Shown piece by piece: positions 37,216 to 49,232 of a stretch of 64,000 nucleotides of DNA. Origin of the DNA: Carallia brachiata (taxonomy: Eukaryota; Streptophyta; Magnoliopsida; Malpighiales; Rhizophoraceae); the NCBI GenBank assembly GCA_021464245.1, contig JADCRB010000010.1, positions 2,126,735 through 2,190,734 on the forward strand, read 5' to 3'. Below the pieces are notes generated by a model. It had not been told where the DNA came from and did no database searches. It saw nothing but the letters and a program-made list of their open reading frames with translations. A program made the position numbers and the translations under genes. How positions within the stretch are numbered: position 1 is the first letter of the stretch; every line of letters begins with the position of its first letter.

Positions 37216-37261
37216 CATCTGCCTATACCAATAAATCATAATTCAATCGATACTGTAGTAT

Positions 37262-37795
37262 TTCAGGACATGGTTAGAATTTAGGAAGCACGGACACTTC
37301 TAAAATGGTGAGTGCCTATGTCGGACACACGTGTCGGACACGACACTCACCTAACACTCCTCGGATACGTAACGGACACTCCGAAACTTGTCCAACAAAA
37401 AAATAAAAATAAAAAACATTCAGACACTTCTAATTCACGTGTCGGACACTTTTAATATATATGTCAGATACTTTTATATGTATTTGATATTTTAATTAGT
37501 ATGTTATACACACATAATATATATATATACACGCATATATAATATTTTTTAAAAAAATTATGAATAAAATATAAATTATATTATAAAATATCATAATAAT
37601 TATTATTATGTATTATACATAGAAAAAAAAATTTAATTTATTAAAAATATTTAAATTACATATATATATATAATATTTAATATATTTTATAATCGTATTT
37701 ACGCCGTGTCTGTATTCTAATTTTTTTAAAATTTCTATATTCAATATTTATATCGTGTTGTGTCTGTATCTGTATCTATGTCTGTATATTCGGGT
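37262..37795. repeat. Cluster of GTCGGACAC-type motifs
   Basis: TCGGACACACGTGTCGGACACGACACTC-type sequence occurs near 37321-37350, with variants TCGGACACTTTT, TCAGATACTTTT and GTGTCTGTATCTGTATC spread over about 500 bp. CACGTGTCGGACAC contains a short palindrome. It is probably a diverged non-autonomous element with motif-rich ends around an AT-rich core. Confidence 0.45.
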
Positions 37796-38081
37796 ATTAA
37801 GATTAGAACTAATTAACCAAAAAAAAATGAATGATTGTCACATGGTCACACGAGAGATCGTTAGTCGTTAATTGTTTACGCGGCTATTGTCCCACTCGGG
37901 TGTCAACTACACGTCTTCAACGATGGCTTCTACGTCACCCTTTTTAGTTTCCGACATTTTGGTTTGGAATTGAGAGCCCATATCCACCCAGTTCTCACTT
38001 GAAAAGCCAACGCTGATTTCCAATAAATTACTAATGAATTTTTTTTTCAAAAAGTTATTATTAGAACATAATAGCTCTGAT

Positions 38082-39516
38082 TGTTAGTGTATATTTTGGT
38101 AGTTGGTGTGTTGGTTACTAATGAGAATATAATTTTATACATATTATTAATCAATTAAAAATATTTTTTTATTTTTATAATTATTTATATATACGATATA
38201 ATCATTGATAAACTCTAAAGATAAAATTTATGAAATAAATATACTTTAGAGAGATAATTATGATGAAATTATAATTATGAGAAACTTATTACATCAAAAT
38301 ATTATTCTTAAACATTTTTGGCCTATGCTTCATCAAGACGAGATATTGATAGAGTCATGAGACTAACATTTGTTATATTTTTTTCTTATGAAAAGAGTAG
38401 TCGATCTCATAAATTGCAGTATAAAAATACTTAAACAAACATGTGAGTGCTTGTTAATTAAACAAATTCACTAAATTGACCATACTATGAGAATTTTTAA
38501 ATAAAATATTACTTATGTGTCTGAAAAATATTTTATATGATGGTTATATAAGTGATCGTTAAATTTGATGTCACTAAAATATCTTATATAAGAATTAATA
38601 TGTTTTAATCTTACTTTTGGGTTGTCTTAACTAAGGATGGCTTGTAGGAGTATATGTTGGACATATTATGAAATATATGAAGATAGTTGAGTGATCAATA
38701 AAGGATTTATCACTTTAAAGTAATTATGAGAGAATGTTCTACTTATCTCATTAGGTATTAATTTATGAAATCCTTACATAAGGTAGAATGAGGATTATAA
38801 GAAGTTATAATCTCATTCACGAACGAATGACCTTATTAGTTTTTGAGAACGGACATATTAGACAATATAAAGTAGATACTAATTTCATACTTTATGTCTA
38901 TTAGAACATTGGTATAATGAAAGAATTGAATTACATTGAGAGACCATGTGTTGAAGGGATTTGGCAAACTGCTTTGATAGTCTTGACATTTAGATGGTCA
39001 CAATATGTTACTAGATGTTAATCTTGATTTATAAATATAAATTAATTAATTAAAAAATTAACGATAAATTAAAGGAGTACAGTTTATCTAATCTTTTAAA
39101 TTATAATTTATATTTGTTACCAATATATCAAGATCCTAATGAGTCAATAATTAAGGAATTTAGTGAGAAACATAAAAGGAGATCCAATTGGATTTGATTT
39201 AAATTTTGATAAACTTTTAGAGTCAAATATATTATATTTGAATTTATAGAGATTAAAATATAATTTATGAAAATTGTACTAGGGCGTTTACATAACCTAA
39301 ACTCTCTATAAATAAAATCTCATAATGTCTACCTAACATACCGTTTTAAATCATTTAGAACTAGCACTCTTCCTTACACTTGTCATCTTCTCTCTCTTCT
39401 CCCTTAAAAGGTTTAAATTTAAAAGAGTTGTGAACAATCTATTTTTAGGAATCAAAATTTTAAATCATTGTTTTTATTGTGTATTTATTCAATAAATATA
39501 TCTGCGATTCCTAACA
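38082..39516 (+). mobile_element. Solo LTR of a Copia-type retrotransposon, 1,435 bp
   Basis: The block starts TGTTAG and ends CTAACA, a perfect six-base inverted terminus of LTR type. The 5-mer CTGAT lies directly outside both ends (38077-38081 and 39517-39521), a perfect target duplication, so the unit is a single LTR left by recombination between two. Near the right end a TATA box (TATAAATA, 39307-39314) and CT-rich sequence mark the LTR promoter and R region, so the element points along the + strand. There is no coding sequence inside or beside it. The assignment to Copia rests on the TGTTA...TAACA ends and the A/T-rich LTR and is less certain than the solo LTR itself. Confidence 0.85.
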
Positions 39517-39521
39517 CTGAT

Positions 39522-40216
39522 ATCAATATTGAAATGCAATAATTCTAATCTGATAGAAAACTAAAACATACGTAGCCTTGTACATTCAAACAATACTCTA
39601 ATCCTAATTTAACATTAATTACATATCAAATTAGAACACTAAATAAATTCTAATTTAATAGTAACTTTTTAGACTTATTCTTACCAATGAATCTGAATTA
39701 ACACCAACAAGAATTTCAATAATGGACAATTAGAATTTTCATCCTGCAGCTAACGACAACTAGTTAACTAAGTATGAACTATTTATTAGGTACTCATATT
39801 TAAAAAACTAAAAAATTTTATTATGCAAGGTTTTTTTTTTTTTTTTGGGGGTTATTCAAACTTGTTTTGAGCGGATTCATTCAAACACAACTATATATTT
39901 TAGATTATTTGAAATAGCACTTTAGTAAAAAAAATTTAATTAAACCAATAATAATAATAATAATAATTCAAGAAAAATGATAAATCATAAGATCTAGTAG
40001 TTACCTTTGAATTAAATAACTAATAAGTTATTAAACATTCCACTCTCGTTATCAGATGAGGAAAGAAAATAAATATAGACTACTCTTTTTAATTTATTTT
40101 TTTTTTCACAAACTATATTATGGCTGAGATTTGTAGTTGTCATGTGACATACTTCTCATGTATTTTTTAGTGCATTTTGAGTTTAGAGAAGAATATGAAA
40201 GGAAGATCAAGGGTTA
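39522..40216. other. Intergenic, no gene seen
   Basis: AT-rich sequence with a T run near 39831-39846 and a short (AAT)n microsatellite near 39948-39967. Nothing else is recognisable. Confidence 0.4.
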
Positions 40217-40217
40217 A

Positions 40218-40372
40218 ACGAACTTTTAAAATTTTATTCGTTTCTTTGTTATATATTCTTAACCTCTCATAACTTATTTATACATCTAATAATTTATAAG
40301 TTAAATGTCTTTAACATAAAAAGAATTTTAGAATTCCATCTTTTATTTATTACATGTATCATAACCTTTCAT
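40218..40372. repeat. Left direct repeat flanking the mitochondrial insert
   Basis: About 155 bp, homologous in the same orientation to 41287-41441. Shared blocks are CTTTGTTATATATTCTTAAC / CTTTATTTTATATTCTTAAC, CATCT(A/G)ATAATTTAT and TAACATAAAAAGAATTTTAG / TAATATAAAAAGACTTTTAG. By eye they are about 80% identical. Confidence 0.75.
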
Positions 40373-40516
40373 CAAGCAACTCAGCTGTTCTCCGAATGGA
40401 TGTGTGTCAAAATCGCTGAAAACCCTAAGGGGCTTAAGTCATCGATTCCAATATTTTTTTTTCTTTGTTTTCTCGTATAACACTTCGCGAGCAAGGGGCA
40501 AAACAAAATTCAACCT

Positions 40517-40942
40517 AATAACCAAAATAGGATTCGTTTTGGCTAGAGCGCCCAAATCCGCTATATATTTGACACGGGTTTGCCGTAATGCTGAAACTAT
40601 GGCGAATGCATCTATCGTCATGAATGCATAAATAAAGATACCTATTAGTAGTGATTGAATTCCTTCTATGGTTCCACATGATAAACCAGTACGAATATAA
40701 CCTACATGTCCAATTGAACTATGAGCTAGAGGTCTTTTTACTTTCGTTTGAGCCATGGCGGCCAGTGCTCCTAAGATCATAGAAGCAATGCTGCAGAAAA
40801 AGAAGATTTGTTGCAATGTAGCTCCATAGGAACCATAAATAGAAAGACGTGAAATATTAGCAGAAATAGAAATTTTAGGCGCAATAGAAAGGAATGCTGT
40901 AACCGGGGTGGGTGAACCCTCATAGATATCAGGTGCCCACAC
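40517..40942 (-). pseudogene. Nuclear copy of mitochondrial nad2 (partial), NUMT
   Basis: The minus strand encodes 142 residues of NADH dehydrogenase subunit 2: WAPDIYEGSPTPVTAFLS, GSYGATLQQIFFFCSIASM, AAMAQTKVKR, HSSIGHVGYI, then YIADLGALAKTNPIL. It is the mitochondrial gene rather than plastid ndhB, because the GSYGATLQQIFFFC and RVKYIADLGALAKTNP stretches are specific to nad2. Homology stops abruptly after NPIL, and upstream the exon runs into non-coding sequence (to about 41286) that is probably the adjoining group II intron. Several residues (P, H, R, T, S where the mature protein has L, Y, C, I, F/L) match C-to-U editing sites in their unedited state. The piece lies between direct repeats and cannot make a functional protein. 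Confidence 0.85.
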
Positions 40943-41286
40943 CTACATATAACAATCTTAGAATTGGAACCGTTTATTGGATTTGCCAATAGAAGGCGTT
41001 TACAATTACATGTATGTTTAGTTGCAGTAGGAAGTTCAAACAACCCCTAGCCAAGTTCAACAAAAATTTTTGTCGCATAGGAATATAGGATTTGGTCAAA
41101 GTTTCTTGCAATTAAAGTTTGCAAGAAGGTACAATGGAGCACAGTACTTATGGGCAGTGCTTATGCGATAGCCTTATCAGGGTTCATTGTAGGGCAGAAT
41201 TAGGGGTAGAAGTGAACTGGAGAACATCGTCATTCCACAGGCTGAGACTATCTATAGTAGTAGATCTGCTTCAAGTGAACTTGGAG

Positions 41287-41441
41287 TAAATAACTCTTAA
41301 AATTTAATTAGTTTCTTTATTTTATATTCTTAACTTTTTATAACTCATTTATGCATCTGATAATTTATTAATTTATGGCCTTTAATATAAAAAGACTTTT
41401 AGAATTGCATAATTTATTTATTATATATTTCATAACTCTTC
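41287..41441. repeat. Right direct repeat flanking the mitochondrial insert
   Basis: Partner of 40218-40372, about 1.07 kb downstream. The segment between the two repeats holds the nad2 piece and its flanking non-coding DNA. Confidence 0.75.
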
Positions 41442-41978
41442 TTTAAACTCCTAAACAAACAATTTTAGAATTGGAAAAAAAAAATTACATTTTGTTTTAT
41501 GTTATGATAGTCAAATTGATAACGCCCAAGATAGGAAGATTGGATTGGTTCATCCCTTCGTGGAGCACAAACAAGATCTATAGGCCATCGATGAATTCCA
41601 AGGCGACAAGACGAACAAGGAGCTGCTTCAAAGCAAAGCCCTATGCAATTCTTGAGAACTTGAAACAAAGAAAGAGCCAAGTAGAGGGTAAAAATATAAC
41701 TCTCAAGGCTGATCTTTTTCCTTTCTCTTCACAAACTTTCTTTCTTAGCAGCCTTACACCGAAAAAGGGTGAGTGTTCGCATACTTCAAGAATTTGTCTA
41801 GAATGCGTGTAAATAAATTAGTTTCAATCAAACACTAACTATTCGTTTGTCTCTTATTCCGGTCAACTACATTCGCTTTAGTGTAACTTAGAATAGCGCT
41901 TAAGGATCTTTCTAATATGATGCATAAATGACATGAAGTTTTGATAACTTATTGGGTAAGTGCTTAACTAATAGAAAA
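41442..41978 (+). other. Spacer with an unassigned 113-codon open frame
   Basis: An ATG-initiated frame at 41471-41812 encodes 113 residues, basic in its middle (ATRRTRSCFKAKPYAILENL). The DNA from about 41524 to 41705 is GC-richer than its surroundings, so it may be a fragment of something real: further organelle DNA, or a gene or transposon piece. I do not recognise it. Confidence 0.3.
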
Positions 41979-42411
41979 CCAATGATCAAAATTTGTATTT
42001 CAGGTGATGATCAAGTAATATGTTTTTCTATTTATTTCATAAAAAGCTGCTATGGACACAAGTAGTTGTATTTGATTCAAAAAATAGAATATAGATATTT
42101 CCTTTAACCCCAAAATTATGTAACTTGATAATTCAGATGACAAAAAGTGTTCTTGTATAATATTCATTAATGAATTTTTTAATTGATCTTTCACACCAAT
42201 GATCAAAATTTGTATTTCAGCTGATGATCAAGTAATATGTTTTTCTATTTATTTCATAAAAAGCTGCTATGGACACAAGTAGTTGTATTTGATTCAAAAA
42301 ATGGAATATAGATATTTTCTTTAACCCCGAAATTATGTAACTTGAAATTCAGATGACAAAAAATATTTTTGTATAATTTTCATTAATGAATTTTTTAACT
42401 GATCTTTCACA
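41979..42411. repeat. Tandem duplication, unit about 217 bp
   Basis: Copy 1 (41979-42195) and copy 2 (42196-42411) are nearly identical, from CCAATGATCAAAATTTGT through GGACACAAGTAGTTGTATTT to ACTGATCTTTCACA. They differ by few substitutions and a small deletion, so the duplication is recent. No coding content. Confidence 0.95.
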
Positions 42412-44954
42412 GTAATATATACTTTTCGATTGCTTTTTTTGGATTTATGCTATTTTCCTCACTTCTAAAAGGATGTGAATTAATATCTAATTTATGTGGT
42501 GTATAAATATTATTTTACGTCCAACTATTTTCTAACCATAAAAATATATATTTTTGATATTTTACATAAATATTCATTTTTTTGTTCATTCACGCGTAAC
42601 GCAGAACAACCTAGTTCTCTTCTAATTTGTTGAATTGCTTTGAAGCCCACTAAGTGTTTCACTACCAGATAGCTAATCAATTAACTATCAAATTTTCGTG
42701 CCTTTGTCATTGTCCGTCCGACTGTGAGCAAGGGGGCACGTTGTGTTGGGTACCAAAGGTGGTGCGATTGAGACTTAGTTCAGATTATGCACTGTAGGGG
42801 ACACTGAAGTATTATGACCCCAGCATGGGCCTACAACAGGCGCTGAATTCACATGCATAAATGGGACTGACAAGAGTAGTCTCCAGTAGTCAGTGGTCAA
42901 TAATGTGATTGAAAGTTCGATTTTTCACTACACTCTTTCACTTTATTTTTTAAATGAGTTTAACCTTCTTCGAAACAAAAAAGAAAAAAAAAAGTAGTCT
43001 GAAAGTTCCCAGGCTTAAGGCAGTTTAAGGAGCCGAGAATGTAGAACAGGCAAAATGAATGCAATAATTGGTATGAGTCTCGTATTTGGGCCTTGGGTCT
43101 TTATAAGCTTGGGTGTGTGGGTCTGGGTGGTAACTTGATGGGGGTGCAGAGTTATTTCAAGTTCCTTTTGGGCCTAAGAAAGCTCTGTAGACTTAGAAAA
43201 TGCACTGATTTTGAGGACATGAGGCCCTGTCACAGGTTTGACTGGCTGAGTCCAATTTTTTTTATTAAGAAAGGTTCATTCATTCAATACCAATTTACAG
43301 TCTACTACCTTCATAACTGATGGATATGTGGCTATTAGGCCATACAGGCCTTCAAAAATCTTCCTCCCCTTATGGGTGGTTATATTCTTTTTGTAAACTG
43401 AAAAAAATATATGATGTTAAGTATTTATTTAATTGGTTAGATGAGATGTCTTTTAACTAGTAGGTGGGAGGCTCAAATCTACGTGATCTCATTTCTCTTT
43501 CTCTCAAATACTCAATAAAACTCCTTATAGACTATATATATGTATATATCAATTTGCTAACAAAACAGGAAATATATTGCAATGTGGGATGATATTTATG
43601 AGCAGCATAAATAATGTAGAACTAGTGTCTAGTAGTTTGACCCCCACTCCGCACAATTTTATTTGCTCAGGAGATTAAATTTTTTGAAAAATAGTTTAGG
43701 CCTTCTGAATGCTTCTTCAATGTTGGAAAATATATTATTTTCCAAAAATAAAAAATTTATTCTTAGGCGTGTAAACAATAAAAATCCTAATGAATATGAG
43801 TTGAGAAAAATTAACAAAAAAAAAAACTAAAATTACTAAATTTTACTTATTGCCATGAGTTAGGAAGGAATATTGAGATATAATAGAGTTCTAACCTTAT
43901 TCTGCTTAGAATTTGTTAATTTAACAAAAAATAATTCTAATTTAAGCAAGTTATGTATAAAGGAGAGAAAATCACCTAATAAACTTAAGGAAAAAGAAAA
44001 GATCAAGAACAATCACTTATCTATTAAGAAATTGAGGAAATCTTGTCAATAATTTTCACGTCTGTAGCTAACTACTAAATGCATCTAATCTGCAACATTC
44101 AAAAGTAAAATAGAAAGTTCCTTTGTCCAAAGTTATAGATTTTGTGACTTTTACATGCCAAATGTCATGATCAAACACCATTTATCTTACGAGATAGGAG
44201 ACACTTTATATAAAAGAACATTTTGCATCTAAAAGATTTCTAGGCTTCCAATGTATAGAAAATTTATATCTAGACTTTTAGACTTCAATATCGTAAATCT
44301 GTGTGCATGAAATCTAGAGAAATTAAAAACGAAAAGAAATCGTTGGTACTAAATATGACAAATTCATTTAAGTGATGGTGCTTACAGATGCCGATCAATG
44401 GCCTTTAAATAAATTGTTCAAAGAGAATAATAACAAAGAAACATAAGACAAATTTGGGGAAAAAACAATTGAAAAGTTCATTCAATTTATTTAATTTCAC
44501 TAAATTTTCACATTAGAGCACATGGCCTCCTTAAAAATGTCCATTCTTTTTTTCGAACTCCTTTCGAATTATAAAACTCCAAACATCTTTTAAACCCTAA
44601 AAGCTGCCAATCAATGGTCTTTTAAATAAATTGTTAAAAAAAAAAATATCAATAGATTTGAAGCAAAAATAAACAAAAAAAAAAAAAGATAAGAATTACT
44701 CTATATGATTAATATTTATAGATATTAGATAGATTGTTGATAGCAAATGAGGAAGATAATAACAAGTTTGTTTATTTTGACGCACACCAAGCACAAATAA
44801 CATGTTCTATTTAATAGTACGTTTCAACCTACATTGACTGGATAAAAACTGGTTTGAGACTAAATACAACTAACATATTATTTCGAAATATTTTGTTCAA
44901 CTGAATTTTAGAATCTCACTACCCTAAAAAGCAGCTTTCTGAAAAACAAAATTG
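42412..44954. other. Intergenic, no gene seen
   Basis: AT-rich DNA without a supported gene. Around 42661-43320 the composition is more balanced and short frames are open, but none resembles a known protein. Confidence 0.4.
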
Positions 44955-45540
44955 TATATTATAGCAGAGTGTTTAACTTTCATTTAAAAATCATGATAGT
45001 GTCATTTGCTAATGAGAAGTTAATTTTTATGTAAATTTTATGACTAATGTGAATTTCATTTTGCGATTCTTTTCAGATTTAGGACTTCCCACCAATATAT
45101 TACTCAGACTATATCTCACTACCCTAATATTGTGGTGGAGCTCGCAATTATCTTGGCCAATGGATTTTTGGTTTAGCTGTGCTGCTCTTGGTTCTTTCAT
45201 GGTTGTTGGGACTGAATTGAGAGTTATTTGTATGGCTCTCAAGGTTGTTTGAGAGAAGGGACATGTTATTGTTGAGAGGAATTCTAAATTAGCTTTTCAA
45301 AAATTATTCAAAAGTTACTTAAGTATGATTAGGAATTCGACCTATTCAGGTCGATTATTGAAGAGTGTTTAACCTTTGTTCAAAAAATATGTGAGTATCA
45401 TTTGCAAAACATTTTAGGAGAAGCTAATTTTCGTGTGGTCTTTATGACGTATGTTGGGATTTTGTAAGCCAATTCCTTCTGGGCCTGGGACTCTCTACCA
45501 ATGAGAATTCAGTCTCTTTTTCTTGCTGACCACGTTGGCA
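44955..45540 (+). mobile_element. LINE (non-LTR retrotransposon) RNase H region, decayed
   Basis: Read across frames, 45130-45330 gives GGARNYLGQWIFGLA, then GSFMVVGTELRVICMALKVV, a stop where W is usual, then EKGHVIVERNSKLAFQKLF. This is the order of the RNase H-like domain at the C-terminus of plant LINE polyproteins, including the TELRAIxxAL helix. There are at least two frameshifts and one stop. Downstream, 45360-45520 carries the tail (GEANFR, then WAWDSLPMRIQSLFLAD). The stretch 44955-45110 is a diverged second copy of that same tail, so the tail flanks the RNase H segment on both sides. Recognition is by eye; a translated search would settle it. Confidence 0.6.
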
Positions 45541-46041
45541 TTGTGATATGTATATTTTTTATCTTAAATATTTAAATTTTTTACGTTTTATCTTTAAATT
45601 TTTTTAACATTTTATTTGAATTCTAAAATTTTTTATTTTCTATTAAATTAGTCTCTTTGTTTACAAAAAATGATTAATCCATTAGAAAATGATTTTAACT
45701 TTATAAAAAATTATTTAAAAAAAATTAAATATATGAATTGAATGTGTTTTCTATTAAAAATATACATGTTACCTATTAATTCATATATTTATTGATTAAA
45801 AAATATATTTAATGTACATATTTTGTTGATGAAAAAAATATTTAATTCATATATTTAGTCTTTTTAAAATAATTTTTATTAAGTTAAACTCATTTATTAA
45901 TAAATTGATTACTTTTTATAATTTAAAGAACTGATGTAATAAGAAATTAAAAAATTTAATATTCAAATAAAATTTCAAAAAAATTTAAAATTCAAACGTA
46001 AAAAAAATCTAAAAATTTAAGACTAAAAATAGTACAACGAG
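45541..46041. repeat. Foldback element, about 500 bp, arms about 130 bp
   Basis: The left arm (TCTTAAATATTTAAATTTTT, then ACATTTTATTTGAATTCTAA) matches the reverse complement of the right arm (GTCTTAAATTTTTAGATTTT, then AAATTTTATTTGAATATTAA) over more than 100 bp. The spacer is AT-rich and itself partly symmetric. It abuts the LINE remnant. No coding capacity. Confidence 0.75.
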
Positions 46042-46169
46042 AGGAGTTGTTACTTCTTAGTTTACTCAGACTAGTTGGATCCATCTCTAGCTGTGTTATT
46101 TTATTTTGTTTGTCTGTCTTGTTTAATCTCTAAAAAAAAAAAATTAAAAAAAATAAAAAAACACCGGAG

Positions 46170-49100
46170 CACAGAACCTTTTATTTGATGGGACAAAAAT
46201 GCCCATCATATGTTAAAAATTTTTAATCTGTGCCACTGGATAAGCCTTTTAATCTTTCTTCTCCGCCCACTCATTTTCGTGTTTCCTTTCATCGCTGTTG
46301 GAAATCGTCTTCCTCAGCCAAATCGCCTCCCCGGTGCCTTGGGCCGCCATTACCCAATCAACGGTGAGTTCATTTCCACTTCTCTCTACCGCCGTTAGGT
46401 AGATGAATTTCATGAGTTTAATCCAATTGAAATCCAGCACATTTGGGATGCTAAAGAATTTACCACAATCTGCATGATCTGGGCCAATTTGGGAATTGGG
46501 ATTCTGGCATTCAGCTTCGGCATTTTTTTTTTCTTGAGTCTCCACGGACAGCGCAACTTGAAGCTTTAGATTATTATCTTAAAAAAAAAAAATCTATGGT
46601 TTCAGAAAAGTGATGATTGAAATTTGAAAATCGTGTTCTTCCGGTTAAGGTGTCTATCAATTTCAATTGCTTTGGTTAAACTCACTAGTTAGGCTATTGA
46701 ACCTAAACTGATGAGAAATAAAAACTTTTACCGGTGGCATTGTGATGACTTGGTGAGAAACAGAGCTGCTAACTACTTTGATTTGATTAGGAAGCGCCAC
46801 TGTGTCTAGTAATTTTGATTGATCAGACCAATTTGTTATTCTTGTTCTTCTTCCTTTTTTTTATTGAAAAATATTTTTTTTTTGTTTGGTCGGATCGCTC
46901 TTGTCAATCCGTTTATGACTTAACAATATCTATATGCAAGTAGAGGGTTGCATGGAAAGAATACTAGTCTCCACTTAACATGCTGAATATACTTTACGAG
47001 TAGGTCTGCTTAATTCTCTGAATTTCATTCGCCATACACTTGGTGTCAATCGTGAAAATAGAAATTCATGTGACATTTTGGGATACCTTGTTGAAGATCT
47101 TGTTATAGAGAGGTGAATTTGTGTAGACTACTTGAGGTTCTCGATTCTTGCTTCGCTACTACATGGCTCCGGCTCAACTAGCAATTTTAAGATCTGCTCT
47201 TATTTTATTTGCCTCTTCCATCTCTATTTTTTGGCATAGTGTTTCTCTTTGTTTGCTATATAAAGGATATCACTTCACAGTGTATGAGGGTTCAGTTGGT
47301 CAAAATACTTGGATTTAATCACATATATTGGTATGCGTTCCCTGGGATATGCTGTCTTAGAATTTCAAGGAAGAACCATGGTTTTGCTGGGCACTATAGC
47401 ATTTCTTCCTCTCTGTTTTTGTGTTGATTGAATCTTTAGCTGGTCAGCGGGCAGGAGGGAATCATTTTGCATGCCAAATTGAACAGTAGTTTAAATGGGA
47501 CTTAAAATAAGCGAGAGGAGAACCAATATTCAGAACAGGTGGACTTGGTAGAGCAGTAGCTTGGGAGTCCAAGTTTTCACGTCTTTGTTAATGAAAAGAG
47601 TGAAAAGGTTCCAAGTCTGCTCTGAAGTTTGGATGTTTCAAATAAAATGATAGGCATGGAGTGATTTTACAATGCTTCTCTCAAGTTTGGATGTTTCAAG
47701 TTAAATGATTTCTCAAAGAACAACTTCTTATTATCGTACTACGTTCTAATTTACATTCTCTTTAGCATTGTTATTAGCGAATAGTGAAATTGTCAAACAG
47801 TAGCTCTTCCAATTTATTTCAATCATCGTGACATTCCAAAAAAAATTATTCACAGTTCATTACATTGTTATAGTTAATAAGATATTGTTTTTCTAAAAAT
47901 ATAATGCACATTTTCACAAAAAACAATTGTTGGTTATCTAGATCATAGAGAGCTCTCAATAGTTAAATTTAGCATTACTAATTATGCCAAATTTTAAAAA
48001 TAAAATAAATTAATAATCATATCTTTTGTAGTCATTTACATATTGACAACTGTTCTAACGGCAATCTTACTAAACAAACAAAATTTAATTTGATTTTTTT
48101 CACAGTGTTTTCACAACTCTCACTAAACAACGTGCAACTTATAGTAGTAGTACTTTTGGCCTTAGTACTTCTATTCACAGTACTTCGTAAGCAAGTGCTT
48201 TTTCGTATATTATTTGGAGTTTCTTTATAGACGAGAATGAGATGGCTATTTCAGCATTATGCAAGTCATAGTTTAGTTTGTTTTTCAGTTCACTAATAGT
48301 AACACGAGCTAGTATAGTGTATATTATAATCAGAAAGAAAGGAGCTGCGATTAATTTTCACTGAAAATCTTTTGATTACATTACAGCCAAGATGGATAGT
48401 TGTACGGTGAATCCATTTCCAATTTGATCTGATTCGCTGCCATTTCGGGATCTGAGGTATGATATTTCTCTCTCTCTCTCGGATGTACATATCACCTGTT
48501 GATTTCAGCCTTTTTAATTTGTGTTGCTAATCAGATTCTCGCGGGTTTTTGTTTGTTCTTGCAATTGGGTTTTTAAAGTTTTCTGATCGATTGTGACTAT
48601 AATTGCAACCCAAATTTTAATAATTTCTGGGAATGAAATTTGATTGTAATTCCTGTTTTGTTTTTGGCTTCCATTCATCCTTTCTGTTTTTTAGCTGCAG
48701 CTGCTGCTGTTGTTGTTGTTGGGATTATTAAGTTTGATCAAACAAATCAAGCTTTTAGAAAATTCTGATATCTGTTTCATTTTTGTTTTTTTGCCTGGTT
48801 GATTTTTCCTTTTCAAATCAATCCCTATTTTTATCCTAACGTATTTCTGTTGTATTAGTAAGCTCAGTTTCGGTTCGTTTTCCGCTCATCATTTTAAAGA
48901 ATGATAATAACTCACTCACTCAAGATTTGTTGAGGTTGAATATGCCAGTGCTTTCCTACTGTCTGTTTAAAGTTCATTCTGCCATTTTTGAAATGGATGT
49001 AGATATGCCTGGTAATCTTACTTGATGCGTAACAATTTGATTAGGTTAAATTGCCCCATCAGCTGAATTATTTGTATGTGGTCTGCCCAACAGCCCAATT

Positions 49101-49198
49101 CTCGTCTCCTTTTTTCCACCACAAATCATTAGATAATCAAAGATCTTCAATAGAAGATTTCTATTCGGCAAATTTTCCACTCTTGCTCTTTCCTTTAC

Positions 49199-49232
<34 letters not shown>

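Larger units (their letters stand above)
35830..38081. other. Intergenic, AT-rich with repeats
   Basis: No gene is supported. A foldback element (36985-37215) and a cluster of GTCGGACAC motifs (37262-37795) are listed separately; the rest is AT-rich without recognisable features. Confidence 0.4.

Noticed and set aside
40439..40942. Plastid ndhB insertion
   Set aside because: ndhB and nad2 are related, but the residues here (GATLQQIFFFC, RVKYIADLGALAKTNP) are those of mitochondrial nad2.
41130..41200. Group II intron domain V hairpin on the + strand
   Set aside because: ATGCGATAG followed by GGTTC only loosely resembles domain V, and it is on the opposite strand to the nad2 exon, so it would not belong to that intron.
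46249..46545. 98-codon minus-strand open frame
   Set aside because: It is antisense to a GC-richer stretch that looks like a + strand leader exon with a good GT donor. The protein resembles nothing known.
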